64,000 nt of DNA from Alphaproteobacteria bacterium UBA3612 (GTDB lineage: Bacteria; Pseudomonadota; Alphaproteobacteria; Sphingomonadales; Sphingomonadaceae): positions 124,001-188,000 of the forward strand of contig DFLT01000005.1 of NCBI GenBank assembly GCA_002375465.1. Direction: 5' to 3'. Position numbers and translations under genes: made by a program. This document shows, in pieces, positions 54,541-63,543 of this stretch. Below the pieces are notes generated by a model. The model did not search any database and was not told the origin of the DNA. It was given only the letters and a program-made list of their open reading frames with translations. Positions within the stretch are counted from its first letter, which is position 1. The number at the start of each line of letters is the position of its first letter.

Positions 54541-55368
54541 ATGGCGGCACGTGCAAGCTGGACGGGGCAGATCAGACTGGCGCTCGTTTCGATTCCGGTC
54601 GAGCTGTTTCCGGCGACCAAAAGCGGCGCCAGTATACAGTTCCGCCAGATCCACGAGCCCAGCGGCAAACGCATCAAATATGAGAAGGTCGTACCCGGCA
54701 TCGGCCCGGTAGACCGCGATGAAATCATCAAGGGCTATGAATATGAGAAGGACAGTTACGTCCTTTTGGATCAGGACGAGCTGGAATCGGTAAAATTGGA
54801 AAGCAGGAAGACGCTGGAACTGACCCAGTTCGTCGAGGCGCACGAGATACCGGTACTGTATTACGAGAAGCCCTATTACGTGGTTCCAAAGGACGACCTG
54901 GCCGAGGAGGCCTATATCGTCCTGCGGGAGGCGCTGAGCAGCAGCGGCAAGGTCGGTTTGGGACAGTTGGCGATGCGCGGGAGAGAAACCATCGTCGCGT
55001 TGAAACCCTGCGGGCGCGGGATGATCGCCGAAACCCTGCGATATGCCGATGAGGTCAGGAAGGCAGCGTCCTATTTCGACGATGTCGGGGATGCCGAGCC
55101 TGCCGAGGAACTGCTCGAGCTGGCGGCCACGCTGATCGACAAAAAAACCGTTCCGTTCGATGCCGGCAAGTTCGAGGACCGCTATATCGAGGCCCTGCAT
55201 GAACTGATCGACGCCAAGCTGAAATCGAAGGGTGGAACCGTCACAATGGATGAAGAGGCGGACGCGCCCGCCGGGGGAAATGTCGTCGACCTAATGGCGG
55301 CGCTGAAGAAATCGGTCGAGGGATCTTCGAGTGGCAAAGCGCAAAGCAAGAAACGCAAGTCCGCCTGA
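54541..55368 (+). CDS. ku: Ku DNA end-binding protein
   Basis: A 275-residue homodimeric Ku ring that binds DNA ends for bacterial non-homologous end joining. The family start (ASWTGQIRLALVSIPVELFP) and core (FRQIHEPSGKRIKYEKVVPG, GYEYEKDSYVLLDQDEL, VLYYEKPYYVVPKDDLAEEAY) are intact. The C-terminal 20 residues are basic, as in Ku proteins that recruit LigD. The gene overlaps ligD by 38 bases. Confidence 0.96.
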   Translation: MAARASWTGQIRLALVSIPVELFPATKSGASIQFRQIHEPSGKRIKYEKVVPGIGPVDRDEIIKGYEYEKDSYVLLDQDELESVKLESRKTLELTQFVEAHEIPVLYYEKPYYVVPKDDLAEEAYIVLREALSSSGKVGLGQLAMRGRETIVALKPCGRGMIAETLRYADEVRKAASYFDDVGDAEPAEELLELAATLIDKKTVPFDAGKFEDRYIEALHELIDAKLKSKGGTVTMDEEADAPAGGNVVDLMAALKKSVEGSSSGKAQSKKRKSA

Positions 55369-57784
55369 TCCCGCCACGCTGCTGGCGGATTATAATGCGA
55401 AGCGCGACTTCAAGAAAACCGCCGAGCCGAAGGGGGAGGGCGGGGCCGGAAGCGGGCGCACCTTCATGGTGCAAAAACACGATGCAACACGGCTGCACTA
55501 TGATTTGAGGCTGGAAAAGGACGGTGTCCTGAAAAGCTGGGCGGTGACGAAGGGGCCCAGCCTGAATCCTGATGATAAACGGCTGGCCGTTCAGACCGAA
55601 GACCACCCCCTGTCCTATGCGACCTTTGAAGGGACCATTCCAAAGGCGGAATATGGCGGCGGCACCGTCATGCTGTGGGACCGTGGCACCTGGGAGCCCA
55701 TTGAGGGCAAGAGCGCTGCGGATCTGGAAGAGGGCCATCTGCACTTCCGCCTCGACGGCGAACGGATGAAGGGCGAATGGCTGCTGATCCGGATGAAGCG
55801 CCGGGAAGGCGAAAAGCGCGACAATTGGTTGCTGCGAAAGATAGACGATGCCGAGGCGGGCGCATCGGGCGGCCTGACCGAAGCCTATCTGACCAGCGTC
55901 GAGACAGGCCGCACCATGGAGGAAATCGCCGCCGGAAAATCGCAGCGAAAGACGCGGAAGAAAGGCGTAAAGACAGCCGCCCTGCCGGCCTTTTCCGCAC
56001 CGCAACTAGCAACATTGTCCGATAGCGTGCCGTCTGGTTCCGACTGGCTGCACGAAATGAAATATGACGGATATCGCGCTCTGATCGCTGCACGCGGTGA
56101 GGACGTACGGATATTCACACGCTCGGGAAAGGATTGGACCGAACGTTTTCCCGCCGTGGCACAGGCGGTTGCTGCCGCCGGGTTCGGCAGCGTCCTGATC
56201 GATGGAGAGATTGCGGTTCTGGATAAGGATGGGCGCCCCGATTTCGGTTCTTTGCAGTCCTCCTTCGACAATAAGGGAAAGGGACAGATCCTTTTCGCCT
56301 TCGATCTGCTGGAAAGCGATGGGGAGGATCTGCGCGGCCTCACCAACATCGAGCGGAAACAAAAGCTCGCGTCCCTACTGCCACCGGGAGACAAGGTAAT
56401 CCGCTATTCTGACCATGTCGTCGGCAAGGGGGAGGCATTGTTCGATGCCATGTGCGCCAAGGGGCTGGAGGGGGTCATCTGCAAAAAGGCGAATGCGCCC
56501 TATCGCAACCAGCGGACGCGCAACTGGCTGAAGGTAAAATGCATCCGCAGGCAGGAATTCGTCATCATCGGCCGCTCACCCTCCTCGAAGAAGGGCCGGG
56601 ACTTCGCGTCCCTTCTTCTGGCGCAGAATGAAGGGGGGAAGCTGGTCTATCGCGGCAAGGTTGGGACGGGCTTCGACGAAGACACCATGTCTACACTGGC
56701 GCGCAAGCTGGATGGTCTGTCCCGCAAGGCGCCGCCGGCAGAGGTGCCGAAGGTCGCTGCCCGCGGTGCTGTGTGGGCGACGCCGAAACTGGTAGCCGAG
56801 GTCGCGTTTGCGGAATTCACCGGTGAGGGCGTCCTTCGCCATGCCAGCTTTATTGGGCTGCGCGAGGACAAGCCGCCGGAAGAGGTGGTTACCGAACGCG
56901 CAGTCGCTGCGCCCACGGAAGCCGTTGAGGTGGCGATCTCCAGCCCGGACCGCGTCATTTTTCCGGATGCCGGTATCACGAAGGGCGAGCTTGCGGACTA
57001 TTATCGTAATGCCGCGCCCTTGATGCTGCCGTGGGCGGCACGTCGACCGATCAGCCTGGTACGCTGTCCCGGTGGGCGCGCAAAGCAGTGCTTCTTCCAA
57101 AAGCATGATCCGGGCAGCTTTGGCGAACATGTTCTGGGCGTCGCCATTCGGGAAAAGGACGGCGGTACCGAGGATTATCTGTACGTCGAAGACGAAGCCG
57201 GACTGCTTGCCTGCGTTCAGATGGGGACGATAGAATTTCATGGCTGGGGCGCCCGCGTCGGCGACGTTGAGCGGCCCGATCGGATGGTTTTCGACCTGGA
57301 CCCTGATGAGGGCCTGGATTTCGCAGATGTACGCCAGGCGGCGCTGGATATTCGGGCTCATTTGGCCGACACGGGTCTCGAAAGTTTCGCCATGTTGTCG
57401 GGTGGCAAAGGTGTTCACGTCGTGGTCCCGCTGAAGCCCGATGCCGAATGGCCGGCGGTGAAGGATTTCGCTTCTCGCTTTTCCCGGGCGCTGGCGGCAG
57501 CTGAACCCGAACGTTTTACCGCCACCATGTCGAAGGCCAAGCGCAAGGGGCGCATCTTTATCGACTGGCTGCGTAATCAGCGCGGCGCGACGGCGATCCT
57601 GCCCTATGCGGTGCGCGCGCGGGAAAACGCACCCGTGGCCGCCCCGGTGTCATGGGCGGAACTGCCGAAGATGGACAGCGGCGCTGTCTTTACCGTCGCG
57701 ACGTTCGACCGCCTGAGGCGGCGGGCGGGCGGTGCCGCCCTCGCCGGGTGGGGGGAAGCGGACCAGGTGCTCCCCTCCCTGTAG
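55331..57784 (+). CDS. ligD: ATP-dependent DNA ligase LigD (three domains)
   Basis: An 817-residue enzyme in the order phosphoesterase, ligase, polymerase. The phosphoesterase (about 45-155) has HDATRLHYDLRLEKDGVL. The ligase domain (about 215-515) has the adenylation Lys in MKYDGYRALI (about K244) and the motif CIRRQEFVIIG. The polymerase/primase domain (about 530-800) has ISLVRCPGGRAKQCFFQKH and the catalytic DLDPDEGLDF. It fills, trims and seals breaks bound by Ku. The GTG start at 55331 lies within the ku gene; both are one operon. Confidence 0.96.
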   Translation: MAKRKARNASPPDPATLLADYNAKRDFKKTAEPKGEGGAGSGRTFMVQKHDATRLHYDLRLEKDGVLKSWAVTKGPSLNPDDKRLAVQTEDHPLSYATFEGTIPKAEYGGGTVMLWDRGTWEPIEGKSAADLEEGHLHFRLDGERMKGEWLLIRMKRREGEKRDNWLLRKIDDAEAGASGGLTEAYLTSVETGRTMEEIAAGKSQRKTRKKGVKTAALPAFSAPQLATLSDSVPSGSDWLHEMKYDGYRALIAARGEDVRIFTRSGKDWTERFPAVAQAVAAAGFGSVLIDGEIAVLDKDGRPDFGSLQSSFDNKGKGQILFAFDLLESDGEDLRGLTNIERKQKLASLLPPGDKVIRYSDHVVGKGEALFDAMCAKGLEGVICKKANAPYRNQRTRNWLKVKCIRRQEFVIIGRSPSSKKGRDFASLLLAQNEGGKLVYRGKVGTGFDEDTMSTLARKLDGLSRKAPPAEVPKVAARGAVWATPKLVAEVAFAEFTGEGVLRHASFIGLREDKPPEEVVTERAVAAPTEAVEVAISSPDRVIFPDAGITKGELADYYRNAAPLMLPWAARRPISLVRCPGGRAKQCFFQKHDPGSFGEHVLGVAIREKDGGTEDYLYVEDEAGLLACVQMGTIEFHGWGARVGDVERPDRMVFDLDPDEGLDFADVRQAALDIRAHLADTGLESFAMLSGGKGVHVVVPLKPDAEWPAVKDFASRFSRALAAAEPERFTATMSKAKRKGRIFIDWLRNQRGATAILPYAVRARENAPVAAPVSWAELPKMDSGAVFTVATFDRLRRRAGGAALAGWGEADQVLPSL

Positions 57785-57808
57785 GCGGGAGCGCAGCCCG
57801 CCGGTCCA

Positions 57809-59083
57809 CTAGCCTGCAAGAATCGCAGAAGGGTGGTCTGCCAGCCTGTACCGCATCGCGGAAAGGGGTGATGCCAGGGTGTCGATGGACGACGTGGTGC
57901 CCGGCCCATTGGAAAGACCCTGCTGGCGATGAACCTTGCGCAGAAGGTGCAAATACTGCGCCCCGACGCGGGGCCAGGTATAGGGTCGGCTGCGTTTCCA
58001 CGCGTCCCGCTCCGCCGCCTGCCGCGCCTCGGCATTGTCCAACAGGTTCAGAATGGCGGATGCCATCGCTCCGCTGTCGCGGAAAGGTACCAGCTGTTTC
58101 GGCTGATGAGCGAGCAGCTCCGCCGCATGCCAATAGGGTGTGGAGATGATCGCACGGGCAAGCCCGTATGCATAAGCAAGCGTGCCGGACGTGCTTTGCT
58201 CGACATTCGGATAGGGTGTCACATAGACATCTGCCGCTGTCAGCCAATTGCAAAGCTCGTCCAGTTCGACGAACCGGTCCTCGAAAATTACAGTGTCCTG
58301 CAGATCAAGCTCGCGTACCCGCTTTTGAAGGCCGGAGCGATAGACTTCGCCCCCCTCATGCCGGACCAGATGCGGATGCGTCGCCCCCAGGATGATATAT
58401 TGCACGTCGGGCTGTCCGGCACGGATGGCAGGCATCGCCTCGATCATCGTTTCCAGCCCCTTGTTCGGCGACAACAGCCCGAACGTCAGCAGGGTGGGGC
58501 GCTCAGCCAGTCCGATATGCTGTCGCGCGACGGACGATGTGACGATCGCGCGGTCTGGAACACCATGGGCGATGACGCGGATTTTTTCCGTGGGGACCGC
58601 GTAGATTCTTTCTAGGATGTCCGCGCTCCTGACGGACATGACGATCAGGCGGCTGGAGCGCGCGCAGATGGCGCGCAGAACGCGATCCTGATCGGGATTG
58701 GGCGCATCCAGAACCGTATGCAGGGTGGTGACGAGCGGTACGTCATGTCCCGAAAGAGCGTTCAGCAGCAGTTCCCCTGCCGCGCCACCGAAAATCCCGA
58801 ATTCGTGCTGTAGCAGGATAACGTCTGCTTCCTGCGCGATCTGCTGACCCAGACGGCAATAGGCTTCCGGGTCGTTTTGCGGAATGATCGAATCGACAGG
58901 CGCAGAATATGATTGGCCGAATCCGTCGTCCATCGCCGCAACGTCGATCTCGCAATCCGGAAACGCGGCAAGCGAGTCGAAAACATCTTTCGTAAACGTA
59001 GCGATGCCACAAAGGCGGGGAGGGAAATTGCCAATCAGCCGGATTTTAAAAGCAGGGGGTACATCGTGCATAGGGCATCCCAT
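57809..59083 (-). CDS. GT4 family glycosyltransferase
   Basis: A 424-residue GT-B enzyme. N-terminal domain: IRLIGNFPPRLCGIATFTKD, typical of GT4 members. C-terminal domain: FGLLSPNKGLETMIEAMPAI, then VEQSTSGTLAYAYGLARAII with the nucleotide-sugar Glu pair. The donor sugar is probably a mannose or glucose nucleotide, by family. It is divergent from two genes for a helical barrel protein and a GH130 member, and the three probably act together. The ATG at 59083 has GGAG 5 bases upstream. Confidence 0.85.
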   Translation of the reverse strand: MGCPMHDVPPAFKIRLIGNFPPRLCGIATFTKDVFDSLAAFPDCEIDVAAMDDGFGQSYSAPVDSIIPQNDPEAYCRLGQQIAQEADVILLQHEFGIFGGAAGELLLNALSGHDVPLVTTLHTVLDAPNPDQDRVLRAICARSSRLIVMSVRSADILERIYAVPTEKIRVIAHGVPDRAIVTSSVARQHIGLAERPTLLTFGLLSPNKGLETMIEAMPAIRAGQPDVQYIILGATHPHLVRHEGGEVYRSGLQKRVRELDLQDTVIFEDRFVELDELCNWLTAADVYVTPYPNVEQSTSGTLAYAYGLARAIISTPYWHAAELLAHQPKQLVPFRDSGAMASAILNLLDNAEARQAAERDAWKRSRPYTWPRVGAQYLHLLRKVHRQQGLSNGPGTTSSIDTLASPLSAMRYRLADHPSAILAG

Positions 59084-59210
59084 CTCCGTAAAGACTTGTT
59101 CTTTTTATCCCCCCGGGTGAATCGACCTCCGCCGGACATTGCCGCGAAGTCCTCTTTCTCTTAGTCCACAAATACGAGTCGCGCGCGTCCATAAGTTAAC
59201 CAAGGCTGAT

Positions 59211-60275
59211 ATGTCTGATTTGTCCGCGATCTCCCAGCATCTAATTGATCTTTCTGATGATACGGGTGTGTTTCAGCATGCGCGTTTTCACGTGCCAAAT
59301 CGGGCACATGGCTATTGTACCGACGACAATGCACGCGCCCTGATGGCCATGGCGATGCTGTCGGCCCTGCGGCCGCTTTCCGCGGCGGAGCAGCGCAACG
59401 CCCGTCTTTATGCGGCCTTCCTCGACCATGCCTTTCAGGAGGACGACCAGCTTTTCCGCAACTTCATGTCCTACGATCGCCGGTGGCTGCCTGATGAACC
59501 GGCGGCAGACGCGGGCGCCCGCTCCGTCTGGGCCTTGGGCTGGGTGTGCGCGTTTCCCCCGGCACCAAATCTCGATCGCTGGGCGGGAGACCTTTTTATC
59601 CGCGCCGTCGGTCCGCTGTCGCGTTCATCGTCGCCGCGCGTCTGGGCATTCTTGCTGCTGGGGCTGGAAAAAATCCGGGGCACCCCGGCGGAATGGCCGC
59701 AGGCGCGGGATATTGCCGGCCAATTGGCGACGCGCCTGATCACTCGCTGGCACGATGCGGCGAAACCCGACTGGCAGTGGTTCGAGGATGAGCTGTCCTA
59801 TGACAATGCCCGCCTTTGCGAGGCGGCGCTGACCGCCGGGCAGGCGTTCGGCATTACGGAGGCGACCGCCATCGGTCTGCAGTCGTTGGAGGCGCTGTGG
59901 AACTGGCAGATTGAGGATGGCGTGTTTCACCCTGTCGGGCACGCCTCCTTCGGAAAGCGTCATGCGCCGCCCGCGCGGTTCGACCAGCAGCCGCTGGAGG
60001 CCGCGGCGATGGTAGACGCGTGCCTGGCGGCGGCTGTCAGCGAACCGGAACGCCGACAGATATGGGCGGCGCGTGCGCTTCAGGCCTTTGACTGGTTTAC
60101 CGGCGCCAACGCGCTCAACGTCCCGCTGATCGTGCCCGGCATTGGCCTGTGCCACGATGGCCTGCACCCTGAAAAAATGAACGAGAATGCGGGGGCCGAG
60201 TCGACGCTTGCCTGGCTGCAGGCCCTGTTCGCCATGAAAATCCAAGATAAAGGACGGTCTTTTGAAGCAGCCTGA
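59211..60275 (+). CDS. Helical-barrel glycosidase-like protein (function unassigned)
   Basis: A 354-residue protein rich in alpha-helix, with RAHGYCTDDNARALMAMAML, DRRWLPDEPAADAGARSVWA, WFEDELSYDNARLCEAALT and a closing segment near PLIVPGIGLCHDG. The pattern of Asp/Trp at repeat ends suggests an alpha/alpha-barrel of the type found in glycosidases and related proteins. No catalytic motif can be assigned. The ATG at 59211 has AAGG 5 bases upstream. Its stop lies 14 bases inside the GH130 gene. Confidence 0.7.
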   Translation: MSDLSAISQHLIDLSDDTGVFQHARFHVPNRAHGYCTDDNARALMAMAMLSALRPLSAAEQRNARLYAAFLDHAFQEDDQLFRNFMSYDRRWLPDEPAADAGARSVWALGWVCAFPPAPNLDRWAGDLFIRAVGPLSRSSSPRVWAFLLLGLEKIRGTPAEWPQARDIAGQLATRLITRWHDAAKPDWQWFEDELSYDNARLCEAALTAGQAFGITEATAIGLQSLEALWNWQIEDGVFHPVGHASFGKRHAPPARFDQQPLEAAAMVDACLAAAVSEPERRQIWAARALQAFDWFTGANALNVPLIVPGIGLCHDGLHPEKMNENAGAESTLAWLQALFAMKIQDKGRSFEAA

Positions 60276-61596
60276 AACAGCTTTCGGATCCGATCTGCCC
60301 GATTTCGTCAGGCGCCTGCCAGTATCGCTGACGCCCGATCCCTCCATGGTCGTGCTGCGGCCGTTTCGTCCTGCTGTTGAACCCAGGAACGACAATCCGC
60401 TTGATAAGAACAGGATCGAACGGATCGTTTCGCGCGTGGTCAGCATGCCCGCGGCCGAGGTGAAGCGGTCGCTCGCCCATGTCATGACCGGATTTGCCGA
60501 CCGCCATGTCGACGTTCAGGCGTTCTTCCTGAAAAGCTATCGCAATATCGCGGAGCCTTATCTGAACGACATGCTGATCACCTTTGACGAGCAGTTGCTG
60601 GTCGGTGCCTATTTCAGCCATGAATATAGTTTTCAGGCCGCCGCCCTCTTCAATCCGTCGATCGTTGCGCATCCCGACCAGTCGGAGGTTGAGGAAGGCG
60701 GCCTGCGCTTCGTCATGTCGCTACGCGCCGTGGGGGAGGGGCATATTTCCTCCATCTGCTTTCGCACCGGGATCATTACCGCCGGGGGCGACATGGTCTT
60801 CGACGAACCGCACGACCACAGCATGATCGCCGCGGCCAATCATGTCGAAGCCGACCCGGACGGGTTGGAGGACGTGATGCTGACCTGCGACGAGGCGCCG
60901 ACTGTCGACGCCACGGTGATATTCCCGACCACGCCCGCACAGTCGAATGGCCTTGAAGACCTGCGCCTCCTGGAGTTCGAGGGGGACGAGGGCGGACCGC
61001 TCTATTACGGAACCTATACGGCCTATAGTGGCCGCGCGATCCGTTCGGAAATGATGGAAACGCGCGATTTTAAGAACTTTCGCCTGTTTCCGCTGGCGGG
61101 GGATGCGTCCGTCAACAAGGGCATGGGTCTGTTTCCGCGCAAGCTGGACGGTCGTTATGCCATGATCGGTCGGCAGGATAATGAAAATCTGTGGCTGCTC
61201 TATTCGGAGGATCTACGCACGTGGAACGGCGGTGAGTTGCTCTTACAGCCGAAATACGACTGGGAATTCGTGCAGATCGGCAATTGCGGTTGTCCGATTG
61301 AGATAGAGGAGGGCTGGCTGGTCCTGCTGCACGGCGTTGGCGCAGTCAGGAATTATTCCATCGGTGCCGCCCTGCTGGACAAAAAGACGCCGTCCAAGGT
61401 TTTGAAGAGAACGGCGCGGCCGCTGGTGGCGCCGACAATCTCTGAACGCGAAGGCTATGTACCCAATGTCGTCTATAGCTGTGGAGGTATTGTCCACCAG
61501 CGGACGCTTTATCTGCCCTATGCGATTGCAGATTCGGTGACGTCGGCGGTGGCGGTCGAACTGGACGATCTTCTCGATTTTATGCAGCCGGTCTAA
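60262..61596 (+). CDS. GH130 family mannoside phosphorylase/glycosidase
   Basis: A 444-residue five-bladed beta-propeller of the GH130 kind. Conserved stretches include GLEDLRLLEFEGDEGG with the Asp expected for the acid, GPLYYGTYTAYSG, NKGMGLFPRKLDGRYAMIGR, LWLLYSEDLRTWNGG and WLVLLHGVGAVRNYSIGAALLD. Members split beta-mannosides by phosphorolysis or hydrolysis; the present substrate is not predictable. The start is a TTG at 60262 with AAGGA 7 bases upstream, overlapping the previous gene by 14 bases. Same small locus as the GT4 gene. Confidence 0.85.
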   Translation: MKQPETAFGSDLPDFVRRLPVSLTPDPSMVVLRPFRPAVEPRNDNPLDKNRIERIVSRVVSMPAAEVKRSLAHVMTGFADRHVDVQAFFLKSYRNIAEPYLNDMLITFDEQLLVGAYFSHEYSFQAAALFNPSIVAHPDQSEVEEGGLRFVMSLRAVGEGHISSICFRTGIITAGGDMVFDEPHDHSMIAAANHVEADPDGLEDVMLTCDEAPTVDATVIFPTTPAQSNGLEDLRLLEFEGDEGGPLYYGTYTAYSGRAIRSEMMETRDFKNFRLFPLAGDASVNKGMGLFPRKLDGRYAMIGRQDNENLWLLYSEDLRTWNGGELLLQPKYDWEFVQIGNCGCPIEIEEGWLVLLHGVGAVRNYSIGAALLDKKTPSKVLKRTARPLVAPTISEREGYVPNVVYSCGGIVHQRTLYLPYAIADSVTSAVAVELDDLLDFMQPV

Positions 61597-61649
61597 TCAA
61601 TTTGGAAATATATACCTAAGTTAATTCCATAGCTTACTTGGTTGCTGCG

Positions 61650-61675
61650 GGAACTCTGCGGAGGGTGCGCGGGTT
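61650..61675 (+). promoter_or_regulatory. EcfG-like general stress promoter
   Basis: GGAAC (61650-61654), a 17-base spacer and GGTT (61672-61675) resemble the EcfG consensus GGAAC-N16/17-CGTT with one mismatch. It lies 30 bases upstream of the SRPBCC start. Confidence 0.45.
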
Positions 61676-61705
61676 GTGCTTCCGTCAGGACAGGAGCGCA
61701 GCGAA

Positions 61706-62350
61706 ATGGAAAAACCTCCCCTTCGAAACCAAAAGGGCCTGCTCATCGCCTTGGGCGCGGTCGTGGGCATTGCTGGCGGCTTGGCGGGCGCTTCATCCCT
61801 CGCCCAGCGTGCACGCATGCGGCACCCCCACGACGATGCGCCAGGGCGCACAGCCCGTCGCAGTCGCTTTGGCGGTTATGCAGTTACCGGCAAGACAGTG
61901 ACCATCGCGCGGCCGCGTCACGAGCTCTATGCTTTCTGGCGCGATTTTCAAAATCTGCCGAAATTCATGGAAAATCTTGAGTCCGTTCGGCCCACCGGCC
62001 CCGATCGCGCCGTCTGGACCATAGCGGCGCCTAAAGGTCGCACCGTGGATGTTGAGACGAGCATAGCCGAGGAAACCGAGAACGAGATCATCGCATGGCG
62101 CTCTATCGACGGATCCGACATCGATACAGAAGGCCGCGTAACGTTCAGGGAGGCCCCTGGCGATCGCGGCACCCATGTCGAGTTGGTCGTGGCGTGGAAG
62201 CCGCCGGGCGGCGAGGTGGGGCGCATGGCGGCGAAGCTGTTTCGCCGCGAGCCCCATGTGCAGGCACGGCACGACCTGAAACGGTTCAAGATGCTGATGG
62301 AAACCGGCGAGATCGCCACCTCCGCCCATACAAGCGAAAAGGAAGGCTGA
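61706..62350 (+). CDS. SRPBCC family protein with N-terminal membrane helix
   Basis: A 214-residue protein. The N-terminus has one membrane helix ([20 protein letters not shown]). The SRPBCC/polyketide-cyclase-like domain starts near residue 65 ([28 protein letters not shown]), including the W..F.NLP motif and the closing [20 protein letters not shown]. Ligands are unknown. It is the first gene of a run with an alcohol dehydrogenase (4 bases downstream) and a short-chain dehydrogenase. The ATG at 61706 has AGGAG 9 bases upstream. Confidence 0.85.
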   Translation: MEKPPLRNQKGLLIALGAVVGIAGGLAGASSLAQRARMRHPHDDAPGRTARRSRFGGYAVTGKTVTIARPRHELYAFWRDFQNLPKFMENLESVRPTGPDRAVWTIAAPKGRTVDVETSIAEETENEIIAWRSIDGSDIDTEGRVTFREAPGDRGTHVELVVAWKPPGGEVGRMAAKLFRREPHVQARHDLKRFKMLMETGEIATSAHTSEKEG

Positions 62351-62354
62351 ACCC

Positions 62355-63530
62355 ATGCGCGCACTAGCTTGGCATGGAACCCACGATGTTCGCGTCGATA
62401 CGGTTCCGGATCCCGAAATCATCAATCCCAAGGATGCGATCATCAAGGTGACGTCGACCGCGATCTGCGGCAGCGATCTGCACCTGTATGATGGTGTGAT
62501 TCCCTCGATGAAATCGGGCGACATTCTCGGCCACGAATTCATGGGCGAGGTGGTGGAGACCGGCCCCAAGAGCACGCTGGAAAAAGGCCAGCGGGTGGTG
62601 GTGCCGTTTACGATTGCCTGCGGCTGCTGCTTCTTTTGCGACAAGGAGCAATATTCGGCCTGCGACAATACCAACCCCGTCGAAAAACAGGACATGTCGG
62701 AAACGCTGTACGGAAAGGCGATGTGCGGCATATTCGGTTATTCCCATATGACAGGGGGCTATTCCGGCGGTCAGGCGGAATATGTTCGGGTGCCTTTTTC
62801 CGACGTTGGGCCGATTGTCGTGCCCGACGGTATGGAGGATGATCAGGCGTTGTTTCTGTCCGACATCCTGCCGACGGGATGGATGGGCGCCGAAAATGCC
62901 GACATAGAACCCGGCGATACGGTCGCTGTGTGGGGCTGTGGTCCGGTAGGCTTGTTTGCCGCTCAATCAGCGCTGCTGATGGGGGCGGAACGGGTCATTT
63001 CCATCGACCATCATCCCCAGCGCCTTCAACTCGCCAAGCAGATCGGTGCGGACATTATCGATTTCCGCCGCACTGACGTTCGCGAAGCACTGATGGAAAT
63101 GACGGGCGGTATCGGTCCCGATGCCGTTATCGACGCCGTCGGCATGGAAGCACACGGGTTCGCCGTCGATAATATGATGGACGTCGCCAAGCAGAAAATC
63201 GGCATCGGCGCCGACCGCGCATCGGCACTGAAGCAGGCGATCCTCGCGGTTCGCAAGGGCGGCCGGGTGTCGATGCCGGGTGTCTATGGCGGCATGACCG
63301 ACAAATTCCCGCTGGGCGCCTTCATGGAGAAGGGTCTGACCCTGAAAACGGGTCAGACGCACGTGCAACGCTATCTGCAGCCTCTGATGGAGAAGATTCA
63401 GGCCGGGGAAATCGACACGACCTGGCTGATCAGCCATCGTTTGCCGTTGGAGGAAGCCCCCCGCGGGTACGATCAGTTCAAGAATAATCAGAACGAGTGG
63501 ACGAAAGTCGTTCTGAAACCCGGAAGCTAG
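62355..63530 (+). CDS. Zinc-dependent alcohol dehydrogenase
   Basis: A 391-residue medium-chain dehydrogenase. Catalytic zinc site: [12 protein letters not shown] and GHEFMGEVV. Structural zinc lobe: [18 protein letters not shown], all four Cys present. The nucleotide loop is [19 protein letters not shown]. The insertion at 105-140 ([20 protein letters not shown]) fits the formaldehyde dehydrogenase-like subgroup. It oxidises alcohols or aldehydes with NAD(P). Lies 4 bases after the SRPBCC gene. Confidence 0.92.
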   Translation: MRALAWHGTHDVRVDTVPDPEIINPKDAIIKVTSTAICGSDLHLYDGVIPSMKSGDILGHEFMGEVVETGPKSTLEKGQRVVVPFTIACGCCFFCDKEQYSACDNTNPVEKQDMSETLYGKAMCGIFGYSHMTGGYSGGQAEYVRVPFSDVGPIVVPDGMEDDQALFLSDILPTGWMGAENADIEPGDTVAVWGCGPVGLFAAQSALLMGAERVISIDHHPQRLQLAKQIGADIIDFRRTDVREALMEMTGGIGPDAVIDAVGMEAHGFAVDNMMDVAKQKIGIGADRASALKQAILAVRKGGRVSMPGVYGGMTDKFPLGAFMEKGLTLKTGQTHVQRYLQPLMEKIQAGEIDTTWLISHRLPLEEAPRGYDQFKNNQNEWTKVVLKPGS

Positions 63531-63543
63531 GAGACATCATTTA

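Noticed and set aside
57784..57802. GGCGGG/CCCGCC hairpin after ligD as a terminator
   Set aside because: No T tract on either strand; stem of only 6 pairs in GC-rich DNA is expected by chance.
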